Source: Roseococcus sp. SDR
GTDB taxonomy: Bacteria > Pseudomonadota > Alphaproteobacteria > Acetobacterales > Acetobacteraceae
DNA: 64,000 nucleotides
Assembly: GCF_019083995.1 (NCBI RefSeq)
Contig: NZ_JAHRCU010000004.1
Location: 186,001 to 250,000, forward strand
Reading direction: 5' to 3'
In this document: one piece after another, positions 16,463 to 27,800 of the stretch
Layout of the letters: every line of letters starts with the position of its first letter
Numbering within the stretch: position 1 is the first letter of the stretch
Position numbers and translations under genes: made by a program
Notes under the pieces: generated by a model
Told to the model about the DNA's origin: nothing
What the model saw: the letters and a program-made list of their open reading frames with translations, nothing else
Databases searched by the model: none

Positions 16463-17380
16463 ATGCAGCAAAGCCCCCCGCCCCTGGTGATCTGCCTCGG
16501 CAATGTCGTGGCGGACCATGTGTTCCGCGTGGATGACGTGCCGCAGCCGCCGGCCAAGGCCCAGGCGCGCGGCTACAAGCTCTCGATCGGCGGCATGGCG
16601 GCCAATGCGGCCATCGCGGTGGCGCGGCTCGGCGGGCGGGCCGCCTTCTGGGGTCGCGTGGGCGATGACCCGAATGCGGAGCTGCTGACCGACGGGCTCC
16701 GGGAGGAGGGCGTGGACCTCACCGGCCTGCACGTCTTCCCCGGCGCACGCAGCCCGGTCTCGGCCGTGCTGGTGGACCGCTTCGGCGAGCGCGCCATCCT
16801 GGGCTTCCGCGGCGAGGGCCTTGGCACCGACCCCTCCTGGCTGCCGCTCGCCATGATGAGGGAGGCGCGCGCCTTCCTCTGCGACCCGCGCTGGCCCGAG
16901 GGGGCGGCAGCGGCACTCACCGCGGCCGAAGCCGCAGACATCCCAACCGTGCTGGATGGAGAGCGCAGCGAGACACGCCTGCTGCTCGATCTCGTGCCCC
17001 GCGTCCGCTACGCGATCTTCTCGGCGACGGGGCTCAACAATTATGCGCCCGGCCAGCGCATCCCCGAGGCGCTGCGCCGCGCCGTCTCGGAGGGTGTCAC
17101 GCGCATGGCGGCGGTGACGCGGGGCGAGGACAGCACGCTCTGGCTGATGCGCGGCGAAACGCAGCCCCGCGAGATGAAGGCCTTCCGGATCGAGGCGCGG
17201 GACACGACCGGCGCGGGCGATGTCTTCCACGGCGCCTTCGCGCTGGGCATGGCCGAGGGCATGGCGGTGGAGGACGCGCTGCGCCTAGCCAGCGCCTCGG
17301 GCGCCCTGCGCGCCCGCGATGCCGCGACCGCCCACCGGGCCGAGGTGGAGCGCTTCATCGCGGAATATCCCAGCGGCTGA
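16463..17380 (+). CDS. PfkB/ribokinase-family sugar kinase
   Basis: A 305-residue PfkB-family kinase. Both family signatures are present: the N-terminal glycine-rich substrate lid (SIGGMAANAAIAVARLGGRA, residues 41-60) and the C-terminal DTTGAGDVFHGAFALGMAEG holding the catalytic Asp of GAGD. Members phosphorylate fructose, ribose, nucleosides or keto-sugar derivatives with ATP. Lying 29 bp upstream of glgP in the same direction, it may be co-transcribed with the glycogen genes and feed hexose phosphate into the pool, but the substrate is unassigned. Confidence 0.85.
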   Translation: MQQSPPPLVICLGNVVADHVFRVDDVPQPPAKAQARGYKLSIGGMAANAAIAVARLGGRAAFWGRVGDDPNAELLTDGLREEGVDLTGLHVFPGARSPVSAVLVDRFGERAILGFRGEGLGTDPSWLPLAMMREARAFLCDPRWPEGAAAALTAAEAADIPTVLDGERSETRLLLDLVPRVRYAIFSATGLNNYAPGQRIPEALRRAVSEGVTRMAAVTRGEDSTLWLMRGETQPREMKAFRIEARDTTGAGDVFHGAFALGMAEGMAVEDALRLASASGALRARDAATAHRAEVERFIAEYPSG

Positions 17381-17409
17381 GATGTCCGCTTCCGGCCGGG
17401 CGCGCATCC

Positions 17410-19923
17410 GTGCAAAACTTCGATCCCGCCCACGGAACCAGGATTGCGACCCACGTGAACGACGCCCCGCTTCCCCCCGAGGACATCACGACGCCGCGCC
17501 CCGATGGCCAGGCGATGCGCGACGCCATCCTGCGCAAGCTGACCTACGACCTCGGCAAAAGCCGGGCGGGCGCGCTGGATCGCGACTGGTTCATGGCGAC
17601 CGCGCTTGCCGTCCGGGATCGCGTGGTCGAGCCCTGGCTGAACGACATGCGGGCCACCTACAACACCGGCCAGAAGCAGGTCTATTACCTCTCGCTCGAG
17701 TTCCTGATCGGCCGGCTGCTGCGGGACAACATCACGAATTTCGGGCTGATGGCCGAGGTGCGGGCCGCGCTGGCCTCGCTCGACGTGGATGCCTTCAAGG
17801 TCGCCGCCTGCGAGCCGGATGCCGCACTCGGCAATGGCGGCCTGGGGCGGCTCGCCGCCTGCTTCATGGACAGCCTGGCCAGCCTCTCCATCCCGGCCTT
17901 CGGCTACGGCATCCGCTACGATCACGGCCTGTTCCGGCAGGTGATCCGCCAGGGCTGGCAGGAGGAATATCCGGAGGACTGGCTGCAGTTCCAGAACCCC
18001 TGGGAATTCGCCCGGCCCGAGATTTGCCACAGCATCGGCTTCGGCGGCACGGTCGAGGAGATCGTGGATGATGACGGCGAGACGCATCACGTCTGGAAGC
18101 CGGCCGAGACGGTGCTGGCCGTGGCTTACGACACGCCCATCGTGGGCTGGCGCGGCAAGCATGTGAACACGCTGCGCCTGTGGTCCGCCCGCGCGGCCGA
18201 CCCGCTGAAGATCGACGTCTTCAACCGCGGCGACCATATCGGCGCGCTCTCCGAACGCGTCCGCGCCGAGGCGATCTCGCGCTTCCTCTACCCTTCCGAT
18301 GACAGCCCCGAGGGGCAGGAGCTGCGCCTCAAGCAGGAATTCTTCTTCAGCTCGGCCGCGCTGCAGGACCTGATCCGGCGGCATCTGCGCGTCTATGGCG
18401 GCATCGAGAGCCTGCCCGAGCGCGTCGCCATCCAGCTGAACGACACGCACCCCGCCATCGTGGTGGCGGAGCTGATGCGCATCCTGCTGGATGACCACAA
18501 GCTGCCCTGGCCCGAGGCCTGGCGCGTCAGCCAGGGCACCATCGCGTACACCAACCATACCCTGCTGCCCGAGGCGCTGGAGACCTGGCCCGTCTCGCTG
18601 ATGGAGCGGCTGCTGCCGCGCCACATGCAGATCATCTACATGATCAACGCCGTGCATCTCGATGCGGTGGCGGCGGCGCATCCGGGCGATCTCGGCCTGC
18701 TCGCCTCCGTCTCGCTGATCGAGGAGCATCACGGCCGCAAGGTGCGGATGGGCAACCTGGCCTTCATCGGCTCGCACAAGGTGAACGGCGTCTCGGCCCT
18801 GCACTCGGACCTCTTGAAGAAGACGGTCTTCCACGACCTCAACCGGCTCTATCCGGGGCGGATCACGAACAAGACGAACGGCATCACCTTCCGGCGCTGG
18901 CTGCAGCAGTGCAACCCGTGCCTGACGGAGCTGCTGACCGAGACGATCGGGGCCGAGTTCCTCGACCGGCCGGAGGCGCTGACGGCGCTCAAGCCCTATG
19001 CGGGCGATGCCGGCTTCCAGGGCCGCTTCGCCGAGGTGAAGCGCACGAACAAGGAGGCGCTGGCCAAGCTCGTGCGGCAGCAGATGGGCATCCGCATCGA
19101 TCCGGCAGCACTCTTCGACGTGCAGATCAAGCGCATCCACGAATACAAGCGCCAGCTGCTGAACCTGCTGGAGACGGTGGCGCTCTACAACGAGATCCGC
19201 GCGCAGCCGCACAACAACTGGGCGCCGCGCGTGAAGATCTTCGCCGGCAAGGCGGCGGCGAGCTATCACCGCGCCAAGCTCATCATCAAGCTCGCGCATG
19301 ACGTGGCGCGCACCATCAACCGTGACCCCACCATCCGGGACCGGCTGAAGGTGGTGTTCCTGCCGAACTACAATGTCTCGCTGGCGGAAGTGCTGGTGCC
19401 GGCCTGCGACCTCTCCGAGCAGATTTCGACGGCGGGGATGGAGGCTTCGGGCACCGGCAACATGAAGCTCGCGCTGAACGGGGCGCTCACCATCGGCACG
19501 CTGGACGGCGCCAATGTCGAGATCCTGGAGCATGTGGGCCAGGAGAACATTTTCATCTTCGGCCTGACGACGGAGCAGGTGGCGGCCCGCCGGCGCGAGG
19601 GCTGGCGCGGGCAGGATTCCATCAACGCCTCGCCGCGGTTGCAGCAAGCGCTGGAATCCATCGCCTCGGGCGTCTTCTCCTCCGATGATCCGCACCGTTA
19701 TGGCGAGCTGGTGCACATGCTGCGCGAGCATGACCACTTCCTCGTCACCGCTGATTTCGACGCCTATTTCGACATGCAGCGCCAGGTGGAGCGGCGCTGG
19801 GCGGACCAGTCCGCCTGGCAGAAATCCGCCATCCTCAATACCGCCCAGATGGGCTGGTTCTCGTCCGATCGGACCATCGCGGAATACGCGCAGGAGATCT
19901 GGCGGGTGCCTGTACCGGGATAG
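17410..19923 (+). CDS. glgP: Glycogen/starch alpha-glucan phosphorylase
   Basis: Full-length (837 residues) GT35 phosphorylase, which releases glucose-1-phosphate from alpha-1,4-glucan using PLP. Visible blocks: YYLSLEFLIGRLLRDN, ALGNGGLGRLAACFMDS, VAIQLNDTHPAIVVAELMRI and the PLP-site EASGTGNMKLALNGALTIG with the Schiff-base Lys at 686. The GTG at 17410 is used; a GTG at 17455, preceded by AGGA, is an alternative that would drop 15 residues without touching the core. It opens the glycogen operon, with only 5 nt before glgB. No regulatory N-terminal phosphorylation segment is evident. Confidence 0.96.
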   Translation: MQNFDPAHGTRIATHVNDAPLPPEDITTPRPDGQAMRDAILRKLTYDLGKSRAGALDRDWFMATALAVRDRVVEPWLNDMRATYNTGQKQVYYLSLEFLIGRLLRDNITNFGLMAEVRAALASLDVDAFKVAACEPDAALGNGGLGRLAACFMDSLASLSIPAFGYGIRYDHGLFRQVIRQGWQEEYPEDWLQFQNPWEFARPEICHSIGFGGTVEEIVDDDGETHHVWKPAETVLAVAYDTPIVGWRGKHVNTLRLWSARAADPLKIDVFNRGDHIGALSERVRAEAISRFLYPSDDSPEGQELRLKQEFFFSSAALQDLIRRHLRVYGGIESLPERVAIQLNDTHPAIVVAELMRILLDDHKLPWPEAWRVSQGTIAYTNHTLLPEALETWPVSLMERLLPRHMQIIYMINAVHLDAVAAAHPGDLGLLASVSLIEEHHGRKVRMGNLAFIGSHKVNGVSALHSDLLKKTVFHDLNRLYPGRITNKTNGITFRRWLQQCNPCLTELLTETIGAEFLDRPEALTALKPYAGDAGFQGRFAEVKRTNKEALAKLVRQQMGIRIDPAALFDVQIKRIHEYKRQLLNLLETVALYNEIRAQPHNNWAPRVKIFAGKAAASYHRAKLIIKLAHDVARTINRDPTIRDRLKVVFLPNYNVSLAEVLVPACDLSEQISTAGMEASGTGNMKLALNGALTIGTLDGANVEILEHVGQENIFIFGLTTEQVAARRREGWRGQDSINASPRLQQALESIASGVFSSDDPHRYGELVHMLREHDHFLVTADFDAYFDMQRQVERRWADQSAWQKSAILNTAQMGWFSSDRTIAEYAQEIWRVPVPG

Positions 19924-19928
19924 AGGTG

Positions 19929-22163
19929 ATGCACGCCAGCGAAGGCGATGTCGCGGCGCTGCTGGCCGGCCGGCACGCCGATCCCTTCGCGGTGCTGGGC
20001 CCGCATGGCGCACCGGGCGGGCTGATCCTGCGCGTGCTGCGGCCGGGGGCGGCCAGCGTGGAGGCGAGCTTCACCGGGCTCGTCCAGCGGCTCGAAGCGC
20101 GCGATCCGAATGGCTTCTTCGAGGGGTTCATTCCCGGCGTCCGCCTGGGCGAGGCCTATCGGCTGCGGATCACCGAGGGCGGCACCACAAGCGAGGTGCT
20201 GGACCCCTATGCCTTTGGCCCCGGCCTCGGCCCGCTCGACGACCATCTCCTGATCGAGGGCACGCATCACCGGCTGCATGACCGGCTGGGGGCCCATCTC
20301 GTCACGCAGGAGGGGGTGGCCGGCGTGCGCTTCGCCGTCTGGGCGCCGCATGCGCGCCGCGTCTCGGTGGTGGGGGAGTTCAACCGTTGGGACGGGCGCT
20401 GGCACCCGATGCGCCGACGCGTGGATTCCGGAATCTGGGAGATCTTCCTGCCCGGCATCACCGAGGGCACGGCCTACAAGTATGAGCTGCTCGGCCCGGA
20501 TGGCGCGCTGCTGCCGCTCAAGGCCGACCCTTTCGGCTTCGCCGCCGAACTGCGCCCCGCGAACGCCAGCGTGGTGGCCCGGATCGACGACTTCACCTGG
20601 ACCGATGAGGCCTGGATGGAAGCGCGCGCGAAGCGCGACCCGCGCGCCGCGCCCATGGCCATCTATGAGGTCCACGCCCCCTCCTGGAAGCGCCACCCGG
20701 ATGGCCGTTTCTGGAACTGGGACGAACTGGCTGCCGACCTCATCCCCTATGTCGCGGATCTGGGCTTCACCCATATCGAGCTGATGCCCGTCATGGAGCA
20801 CCCCTTCGACGGCTCCTGGGGTTACCAGCCGATCGGCATGCATGCGGTCACCGCGCGGATGGGCCACCCGTCCGGCCTCGCGCGCTTCATCAATGCGGCG
20901 CATATGGCAGGGATCGGCGTCATCCTCGACTGGGTGCCGGCGCATTTCCCGGATGACGCGCATGGCCTCGCGCGCTTCGACGGCACCTGCCTCTACGAAC
21001 ATCCCGACCCGCGGCGCGGCTGGCACCCGGACTGGCAGACCGCGATCTATGATTACGGCCGCAAGGAGGTGCAGGCCTTCCTCGCCTCCAACGCGCTGTT
21101 CTGGCTGGAGCGCTACCACGCCGATGGGCTGCGGGTGGATGCCGTCTCCTCGATGATCCACCTCGACTACTCGCGCGGCCCCGGCGAATGGGCGCCGAAC
21201 GAGGATGGCGGGAACGACAATCGCGACGCGGTGGGTTTCCTGCGCCGCACCAACGCCATGCTGGCGCGGGAGGCGCCGGGGGCGATGATCATCGCGGAGG
21301 AGGCGACGAACTGGAGCGGCGTCTCGGCGCCTGTCTCCAAGGGCGGGCTCGGCTTCGCCTTCAAGTGGAACATGGGCTGGATGAACGACACGCTGCGCTA
21401 TGTGGCGAAGGACCCGCTGTTCCGCGTGCATCATCACCAGCTGATGAATTTCGGCCTGATGTATGCCTTCAACGAGCGCTTCATCCTGCCGCTCAGCCAT
21501 GACGAGGTGGTGCATGGCAAGGGCACGATCGGCGGGCGCATGCCGGGCGACACCTGGCAGAAGCTCGCGGGGCTGCGCGCCTATCTCGGCTTCATGTGGG
21601 GGCATCCGGGCAAGAAGCTGCTCTTCATGGGCCAGGAATTCGCCCCCTGGGCCGAATGGTCCGAGGCGCGGGAGCTGGATTGGTGGCTGCTGCAATATGC
21701 GCCGCACCAGGGGGTGCAGGCCTTCGTGCGGGAGCTGAACCGCCTGCACCGCGAGGCCCCTGCCCTGCATGCCGCCGATGCGCGGCCGGAGGGCTTCTGC
21801 TGGATCGATGCGAACGACGCGGAGCACTCGCTCTTCACCTGGCTGCGCTTCGACGGCAAAGGCGGGCCGCCGGTGGCCGTGCTCTGCAACTTCACCCCCA
21901 TCCCGCGCGAGGGTGTGCTGATCGGCCTGCCGCAGGCGGGCGGCTGGCTCGAGGTGCTGAACAGCGACGCGGCGGAGTTCGGCGGCTCGGGCCGGGGCAA
22001 TCTCGGCCGCGTGGAGGCGGTGCCGGTCCCGGCCTTCGGCCAGCCGGCCTCGGCCCGCGTCTTCCTGCCGCCGCTCTGCACAATCCATCTGGCGCCCGAG
22101 GCATGGGAAATGCCAAAACCGACCACAGTCGCAACGACGTCCGGGAAAACCCATGCCTCCTGA
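19929..22163 (+). CDS. glgB: 1,4-alpha-glucan branching enzyme
   Basis: A 744-residue GH13_9 branching enzyme with the long N-terminal module (residues 1-100) seen in proteobacterial GlgB, then a CBM48 ([22 protein letters not shown]) and the catalytic barrel. Catalytic residues are readable: nucleophile D404 in [11 protein letters not shown] and acid E457 in IIAEEATNW, with [13 protein letters not shown] supplying the third carboxylate. It transfers cut alpha-1,4 chains to form alpha-1,6 branches. A GTG abuts the ATG at 19926. The 3' end overlaps glgC by 11 nt. Confidence 0.97.
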   Translation: MHASEGDVAALLAGRHADPFAVLGPHGAPGGLILRVLRPGAASVEASFTGLVQRLEARDPNGFFEGFIPGVRLGEAYRLRITEGGTTSEVLDPYAFGPGLGPLDDHLLIEGTHHRLHDRLGAHLVTQEGVAGVRFAVWAPHARRVSVVGEFNRWDGRWHPMRRRVDSGIWEIFLPGITEGTAYKYELLGPDGALLPLKADPFGFAAELRPANASVVARIDDFTWTDEAWMEARAKRDPRAAPMAIYEVHAPSWKRHPDGRFWNWDELAADLIPYVADLGFTHIELMPVMEHPFDGSWGYQPIGMHAVTARMGHPSGLARFINAAHMAGIGVILDWVPAHFPDDAHGLARFDGTCLYEHPDPRRGWHPDWQTAIYDYGRKEVQAFLASNALFWLERYHADGLRVDAVSSMIHLDYSRGPGEWAPNEDGGNDNRDAVGFLRRTNAMLAREAPGAMIIAEEATNWSGVSAPVSKGGLGFAFKWNMGWMNDTLRYVAKDPLFRVHHHQLMNFGLMYAFNERFILPLSHDEVVHGKGTIGGRMPGDTWQKLAGLRAYLGFMWGHPGKKLLFMGQEFAPWAEWSEARELDWWLLQYAPHQGVQAFVRELNRLHREAPALHAADARPEGFCWIDANDAEHSLFTWLRFDGKGGPPVAVLCNFTPIPREGVLIGLPQAGGWLEVLNSDAAEFGGSGRGNLGRVEAVPVPAFGQPASARVFLPPLCTIHLAPEAWEMPKPTTVATTSGKTHAS

Positions 22164-23433
22164 TCGCGCGCAGAATGCCGCCCCAAGCAGTGCCCCCTTG
22201 GCCCGCACTGCCATGGCCTTCGTGCTGGCCGGGGGCCGCGGCTCGCGCCTCATGGAGCTGACGGACCGGCGCGCGAAGCCCGCCGTGTTTTTCGGCGGCA
22301 AGTCGCGCATCGTGGATTTCGCGCTGTCCAACGCCATCAATTCGGGCATCCGCCGCGTGGCCGTCGCCACGCAATACAAGGCGCACAGCCTGATCCGCCA
22401 TCTGCAGCGCGGGTGGAACTTCCTGCGGCACGAGCGCAACGAGAGCTTCGACATCCTGCCGGCCTCGCAGCGCGTCTCGGAGAACAACTGGTACATGGGC
22501 ACCGCGGATGCGGTGTACCAGAACATCGACATCATCGAGGATCTGGCGCCGCGCCACATCGTGCTGCTGGCCGGCGACCACATCTACAAGATGGATTACG
22601 AGCGCATGCTGCAGCAGCATGTGGACCAGGGGGCCGATGTCACCGTCTCCTGCATGGCGGTGCCACGCGAGGAGGCCAAGGGCTTCGGCGTGATGGCCGT
22701 CAACGCCGAGGCCTGGATCACCGATTTCGTCGAGAAGCCGGCCGACCCGCCCGGCATTCCGGACCGGCCGGAGCTCTCGCTGGCCTCCATGGGCATCTAT
22801 GTCTTCGAGACCCGCTTCCTGATCGAGCAGCTGAAGCGCGACGCGGCGGACCCGGAGTCCAGCCATGACTTCGGCAAGGACATCATCCCCTACATCGTGA
22901 GGCACGGCCGTGCCGCGGCGCATCGCTTCGAGCGCTCCTGCGTGCGCTCCTCCCAGGAATTCACGCCCTATTGGCGCGATGTCGGCACGGTGGACGCCTA
23001 TTGGGAGGCGAATATCGACCTCACGGACGTGGTGCCGCCGCTCGACCTCTTCGACCAGGAATGGCCCATCTGGACCTATGGCGAGGTCGTGCCGCCGGCC
23101 AAGTTCGTGCATGACCAGGAAGGCCGGCGGGGCGAGGCGATCTCCTCCCTCGTCTCGGGCGGCTGCATCATCTCGGGCGCCTCGGCGCGGCGCTCGCTGC
23201 TCTTCACCGGCGTGCACCTGCACTCCTATGCGCGGGTGGAGGGCGCCGTGCTGCTGCCGCGCGTGGATGTGGGCCAGGGCGCGCGGCTCTCGAAGGTGGT
23301 GGTGGACCGCAATGTGCGCATCCCGCCCGGCCTCGTCGTGGGCGAGGACCCGGTCGAGGATGCGCGCCGCTTCCGCCGCACGGAGAAGGGCGTCTGCCTG
23401 ATCACCCAGGCGATGCTCGACAAGCTCGCATGA
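22153..23433 (+). CDS. glgC: Glucose-1-phosphate adenylyltransferase
   Basis: A 426-residue ADP-glucose pyrophosphorylase. The nucleotide-binding [20 protein letters not shown] (23-42), the [20 protein letters not shown] block, GTADAVYQN and the sugar-phosphate loop FVEKP are intact. A C-terminal beta-helix domain follows from about residue 300 ([20 protein letters not shown]). It commits glucose-1-phosphate to glycogen synthesis and in most bacteria is the allosterically regulated step. The start overlaps glgB and its stop overlaps glgA by 4 nt, pointing to coupled translation. Confidence 0.97.
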   Translation: MPPDRAQNAAPSSAPLARTAMAFVLAGGRGSRLMELTDRRAKPAVFFGGKSRIVDFALSNAINSGIRRVAVATQYKAHSLIRHLQRGWNFLRHERNESFDILPASQRVSENNWYMGTADAVYQNIDIIEDLAPRHIVLLAGDHIYKMDYERMLQQHVDQGADVTVSCMAVPREEAKGFGVMAVNAEAWITDFVEKPADPPGIPDRPELSLASMGIYVFETRFLIEQLKRDAADPESSHDFGKDIIPYIVRHGRAAAHRFERSCVRSSQEFTPYWRDVGTVDAYWEANIDLTDVVPPLDLFDQEWPIWTYGEVVPPAKFVHDQEGRRGEAISSLVSGGCIISGASARRSLLFTGVHLHSYARVEGAVLLPRVDVGQGARLSKVVVDRNVRIPPGLVVGEDPVEDARRFRRTEKGVCLITQAMLDKLA

Positions 23434-24863
23434 AGGTCCTCGCCGTCGCTTCCGAGGGGTTTCCCTTCATCAAGACGGGCGGGCTTGCCGATGTGGTGGG
23501 CGCGCTGCCGGCAGCCTTGGCACCCGAGGGTGTCGCCGTCACCACGCTGCTGCCGGGCTATCCGGCGGTGATGGCCGCACTCGGCCCCGTGCAGCAGGTG
23601 GAGCCGCTGGCGGACCTGTTCGGCGCGCCGGCGCGGCTGGTGCGGGCCGAGGCGGCGGGACGGGACATCCTGGCGCTGGACGCCCCGCATTTCTTCGCGC
23701 GCGCGGGCTCGCCCTATCTGGCGCCGGGGGGCATGGACTGGCCGGATAATGCGATCCGCTTCGCGGCCCTGGGCCGTGCGGCGGCGCATGCGGCCGATGC
23801 GATGGGCTTCGATGCACTGCACGCGCATGACTGGCAGGCGGGGCTGGCGCCGGCCTATCTGCGCTTCGCGCAAAGCCGCGTGCCCACGCTCTTCACCATC
23901 CACAACCTCGCCTTCCAGGGGCAGTTCCGCGCCGATCTCTTCGGCCTGCTGGGCCTGCCGTCCGCAGCTTTCGCGACCGCCGGCCTCGAGTATTTCGGCC
24001 AGGTCGGCTACCTGAAATCGGGCCTCTGGTTCAGCGACCGCATCAGCACCGTCTCGCCCGGCTATGCGGCCGAGATCCGCACGCCCGCCTGGGGCATGGG
24101 CCTGGATGGCCTGCTGCGTGGGCGGGGCTCCGATGTCAGCGGCATCCTGAACGGGCTCGACACCGAGGAATGGAACCCGGCGACGGACCCGCATCTGGCC
24201 GCGCGCTACGATGCCGGCTCCATCGCGCAGCGGGCGTTGAACAAGGCGGAGCTGCAGGCGCGCATGGGCCTCGCGATCGAGCCGGATGCGCCGCTTTTCT
24301 GCTTCGTGGGGCGGCTGGCCTGGCAGAAGGGCATGGACCTGATCCTGGAGGCGCTGCCGGCCATCCTGGAAAATGGCGCGCAGCTTGCCATCCTCGGCAG
24401 CGGCGAGGCGGCGCTGGAGGAGCGCGTGCATGGCGCGACCGGCGCGCAGCCCGGGCGCGTGGGCAGCTTCATCGGCTTCGACGAGGGCCTGGCCCGGCTC
24501 TGCTATGGGGGCGCGGATACGATGCTCATGCCCTCGCGCTTCGAGCCCTGCGGCCTCGGGCAATTATGCGCGCTGCGCTACGGCGCGCCGCCCATCGTGG
24601 CGCGCGTGGGCGGCCTTGCCGACACCGTGATCGACGCGAATGAGATGGCGGTCGCCGCCGGCACCGGCACCGGGCTGAACTTCGCGCCCGTGAGCCAGGA
24701 GATGCTGGCCGCCGCCATCACGCGCGCCATCGGGCTCTATCGCGAAGCGGGCACATGGGCGCGCATCCAGGCCAATGCGATGGAGAGCGATGTCTCCTGG
24801 GCGCGCTCCGCCGGGCGCTACGCGGCGCTCTTCCGGGGCATGATCGCTGACCGCGCCCGCTGA
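23430..24863 (+). CDS. glgA: Glycogen synthase (ADP-glucose)
   Basis: A 477-residue GT5 glycogen synthase that extends alpha-1,4-glucan from ADP-glucose. The ADP-glucose-binding [16 protein letters not shown] (residues 15-30) and the C-terminal twin KTGGL-like site ([19 protein letters not shown], with the conserved Glu) are present, as are HDWQAGLAP and TIHNLAFQG. Length matches bacterial GlgA. It overlaps glgC by 4 nt and is followed closely by the glgX-malQ fusion. Confidence 0.97.
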   Translation: MKVLAVASEGFPFIKTGGLADVVGALPAALAPEGVAVTTLLPGYPAVMAALGPVQQVEPLADLFGAPARLVRAEAAGRDILALDAPHFFARAGSPYLAPGGMDWPDNAIRFAALGRAAAHAADAMGFDALHAHDWQAGLAPAYLRFAQSRVPTLFTIHNLAFQGQFRADLFGLLGLPSAAFATAGLEYFGQVGYLKSGLWFSDRISTVSPGYAAEIRTPAWGMGLDGLLRGRGSDVSGILNGLDTEEWNPATDPHLAARYDAGSIAQRALNKAELQARMGLAIEPDAPLFCFVGRLAWQKGMDLILEALPAILENGAQLAILGSGEAALEERVHGATGAQPGRVGSFIGFDEGLARLCYGGADTMLMPSRFEPCGLGQLCALRYGAPPIVARVGGLADTVIDANEMAVAAGTGTGLNFAPVSQEMLAAAITRAIGLYREAGTWARIQANAMESDVSWARSAGRYAALFRGMIADRAR

Positions 24864-24891
24864 GCTTGGCGTTCACCTCCATGCCGATGGC

Positions 24892-27800
24892 GTGGAGGTG
24901 GCGATCCCGGCGCCGGGCGCGGAACGGCTCTTCTTCTGCAGCTTCGACGGCGCCTGCGAAGCGGCGCGGACCCTGCTGCCGCATCGGCAGGGCGATGTCT
25001 TCCATGGCGTGATCCCCAGCATCGCGGCCGGCACGGCTTACGGCCTGCGGGCGGAAGGCCCCGGCTTCGATCCGGACAAGCTGCTGCTCGACCCCTGGGC
25101 GCGGGCGCTGGAAGCTCCGCTCAGGCTGCACCCGACGGCCTTCGGCGCCGGGGATTCCGGCCCGCACGTGACCCGCGCGCTGGTGCAGGCCCCCTTGCCC
25201 GTCCAACCCTGGACCCCGCTGCCCGCCCGGCCCGCCATCATCTACGAGATGCATGTGAAGGGCTTCACCGCCCTGCACCCCGAGGTCCCGGCGGCGCTGC
25301 GCGGCACCTTCGCGGGCCTCGCGCATCCGGCTGCCATCGCGCATCTGCGACGCCTGGGGGTGACGCATGTCGAGTTGCTGCCCGTCGCCGCCTGGGTGGA
25401 TGAGCGGCATCTGCCGCCGCTCGGGCTGACCAATTACTGGGGCTACAATCCCGTCGCCTTCCTGGCGCCCGATCCACGCCTCGCCCCCGGCGGCATGGCG
25501 GAGGTGCGCGCCGCCGTCGCCACGCTGCGCGCGGCGGGCATCGGCGTGATCCTCGATGTGGTGTTCAACCACACGGGCGAGGGTGATGCGTTGGGGCCCA
25601 CGCTCAGCCTGCGCGGCCTCGGCGAGCCGCATTGGTATCGCATGGGCCATAACGAAAGCGGCTGCGGCAATGTGCTGGCGCTCGATCGCCCCTGGCCGCT
25701 GCGGCTCGTCATGGATGCGCTGCGCCATTGGGCGGAGCAGGCGGGCGTGGATGGCTTCCGGCTCGACCTCGCGACGACCTTGGGCCGAACCGCGCACGGG
25801 TTTGATCCCAACGCCCCCCTGCTCGCCGCCCTCCGGCAGGACCCGGTGCTGCGCCATCGCCGGATCATCGCCGAGCCCTGGGATATCGGGCCCGACGGCT
25901 ATCAGCTCGGTCGCTTTCCGGCTGGCTGGGGCGAGTGGAATGACCGATTCCGCGACGATGTTCGCCGCTTCTGGCGCGGCGATGCAGGGATGCTGGGGCC
26001 GCTCGCCACCCGCCTCGCGGGCTCCAGCGACGCCTTCCCGGAGCGCATCGCGGACAGCGTGAACTTCATCACCGCGCATGACGGCTTCACCCTCGCCGAC
26101 CTCGTGACCTACGCGCGGCGCCACAACCTCGCCAATGGCGAGGAGGGGCGCGACGGGGCGGGCGAGAATTTCTCCTGGAACCACGGCACCGAGGGGCCGG
26201 ACCCGGTGCTGGCGGAGCGCCGCCAGGCCGATATCCGCGCGCTGCTGGCCACGCTGCTGACCGCACGCGGCACGCCCATGCTGGCGATGGGCGATGAGGG
26301 CGGGCGCAGCCAGGGCGGCAACAACAACGCCTATGCGCAGGACAACGCGACCTCCTGGCTCGACTGGCGAGAGCTTGACCAGGAGCTGGTGGATTTCACC
26401 TCCGTGCTGATCGCCGCGCGGCTGGCCCATGCGGCGCTGCACGCCGCGACACCGCTGACGGGCAAGCCATGCCCCGAGACAGGCCTGCCCGATGTGGAGT
26501 GGCGACACCCCGAGGGCCATGCGCTGCGTCCGGAAGATTGGGGCGGATCCCGTGCGCTGGTGGCCGTGCTCGCGGTGCGCGGGGACCGCGTGGCCATCGC
26601 GATCAATGGCGGAGACGAGGCGCGGGAACTCCGCCCGCCCCGTGCGCGCTGGGGGTTCCGCTGGCAGGTGATGGCGGCCAGCCGCCCCGGAGCCTCTGAC
26701 GCGCTGCCGCCGCGCAGCGTGCTGCTGCTGGCCGAGCAGCCCGCCCTGCCCCGCCGGACCGAGGCGCCGGATGCGATGCTGCTCGGACGGCTCGCCACGG
26801 CCGCCGGCATCGCGCCGCATTGGCATGACCTGACCGGGCGTGAGCATGAGGTGCCGGAGGCGACGCTGCGCGCGGTGCTGGCCGCGCTTCGCCTCCCCGC
26901 CGAGACCGCCGCGCAGGCGCGGGACAGCCTCGCCCGGCGGATGCAGCGCCCGCTGCTTCCGCCGCATGTCCCCGCCCGGGCGGGCGCGGCGATGCGCCTG
27001 CCCGTCGGCCCCGGCCTGCCTGAACGGGCCATGCTGCATCTCTCGCTGGAGGATGGCGGCGCGCGGGATTTCCAGGGGCAGGTCGAAGCCGGGCACATCA
27101 CCCTGCCGCCCCTGCCGGAAGGCCGGCACGAATTGCGCTGGCGCGACGCGCTCTGCCGCATCACCGCCGCGCCCGCACGGTGCTTCCTGCCGATCCATGC
27201 GCCCCGTTTCGGCATCACGGCGCAGAGCTATGCGCTGCGCCACGCGGCGGATCAGGGCATCGGCGACTTCACCGCCATCGCCGATCTCGCCCGCGGCGCG
27301 GCGCAGGCGGGAGCGCTCTGGCTCGGCATCAGCCCGCCGCACGCGCTGATGCCGGTGGAGCGTGAGCGCGCCAGCCCCTATCAGCCCTCCGACCGGCGCT
27401 TCCTGGAGCCGCTGCTGATCGATGTCATGCGCCTGCCGGAGGCCGCGGGGGCGGCTGGGCTCTTCGCCGCGCTGCGCGAGGGGGGTGATGTGGACTACCC
27501 CGCAGCCTGGGCAGCCAAGCGCCGCGTGCTGGCCGCCGCCTGGGCGCGCTTCGACCGGATGACCCCGGATTTCCTGCGCTTCCGCGCGGAGGGCGGCGCG
27601 GCGCTGGCCCGCTTCGCCACCTTCAACGCGCTGGCCGAGCGGCATGGCACAAGCGATTCGCGGCGCTGGCCCGCCGGGCTGCGGCATGGGCGGGATGCGG
27701 GCATCGCCGCCTGGCAGGCGACGGAGGCCGAGGCGGTGGGCTTCCACGCCTGGCTGCAGTTCCTGGCGGACCGCCAGATGGCGGAGGCGGCGGCGGCCGG

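Noticed and set aside
17041-20013. Minus-strand open frame of 990 codons antisense to the kinase and glgP
   Set aside because: Long antisense frames are expected in DNA with about 90 percent GC at third positions; its translation is Arg/His/Gln-rich and lies opposite a clear phosphorylase.
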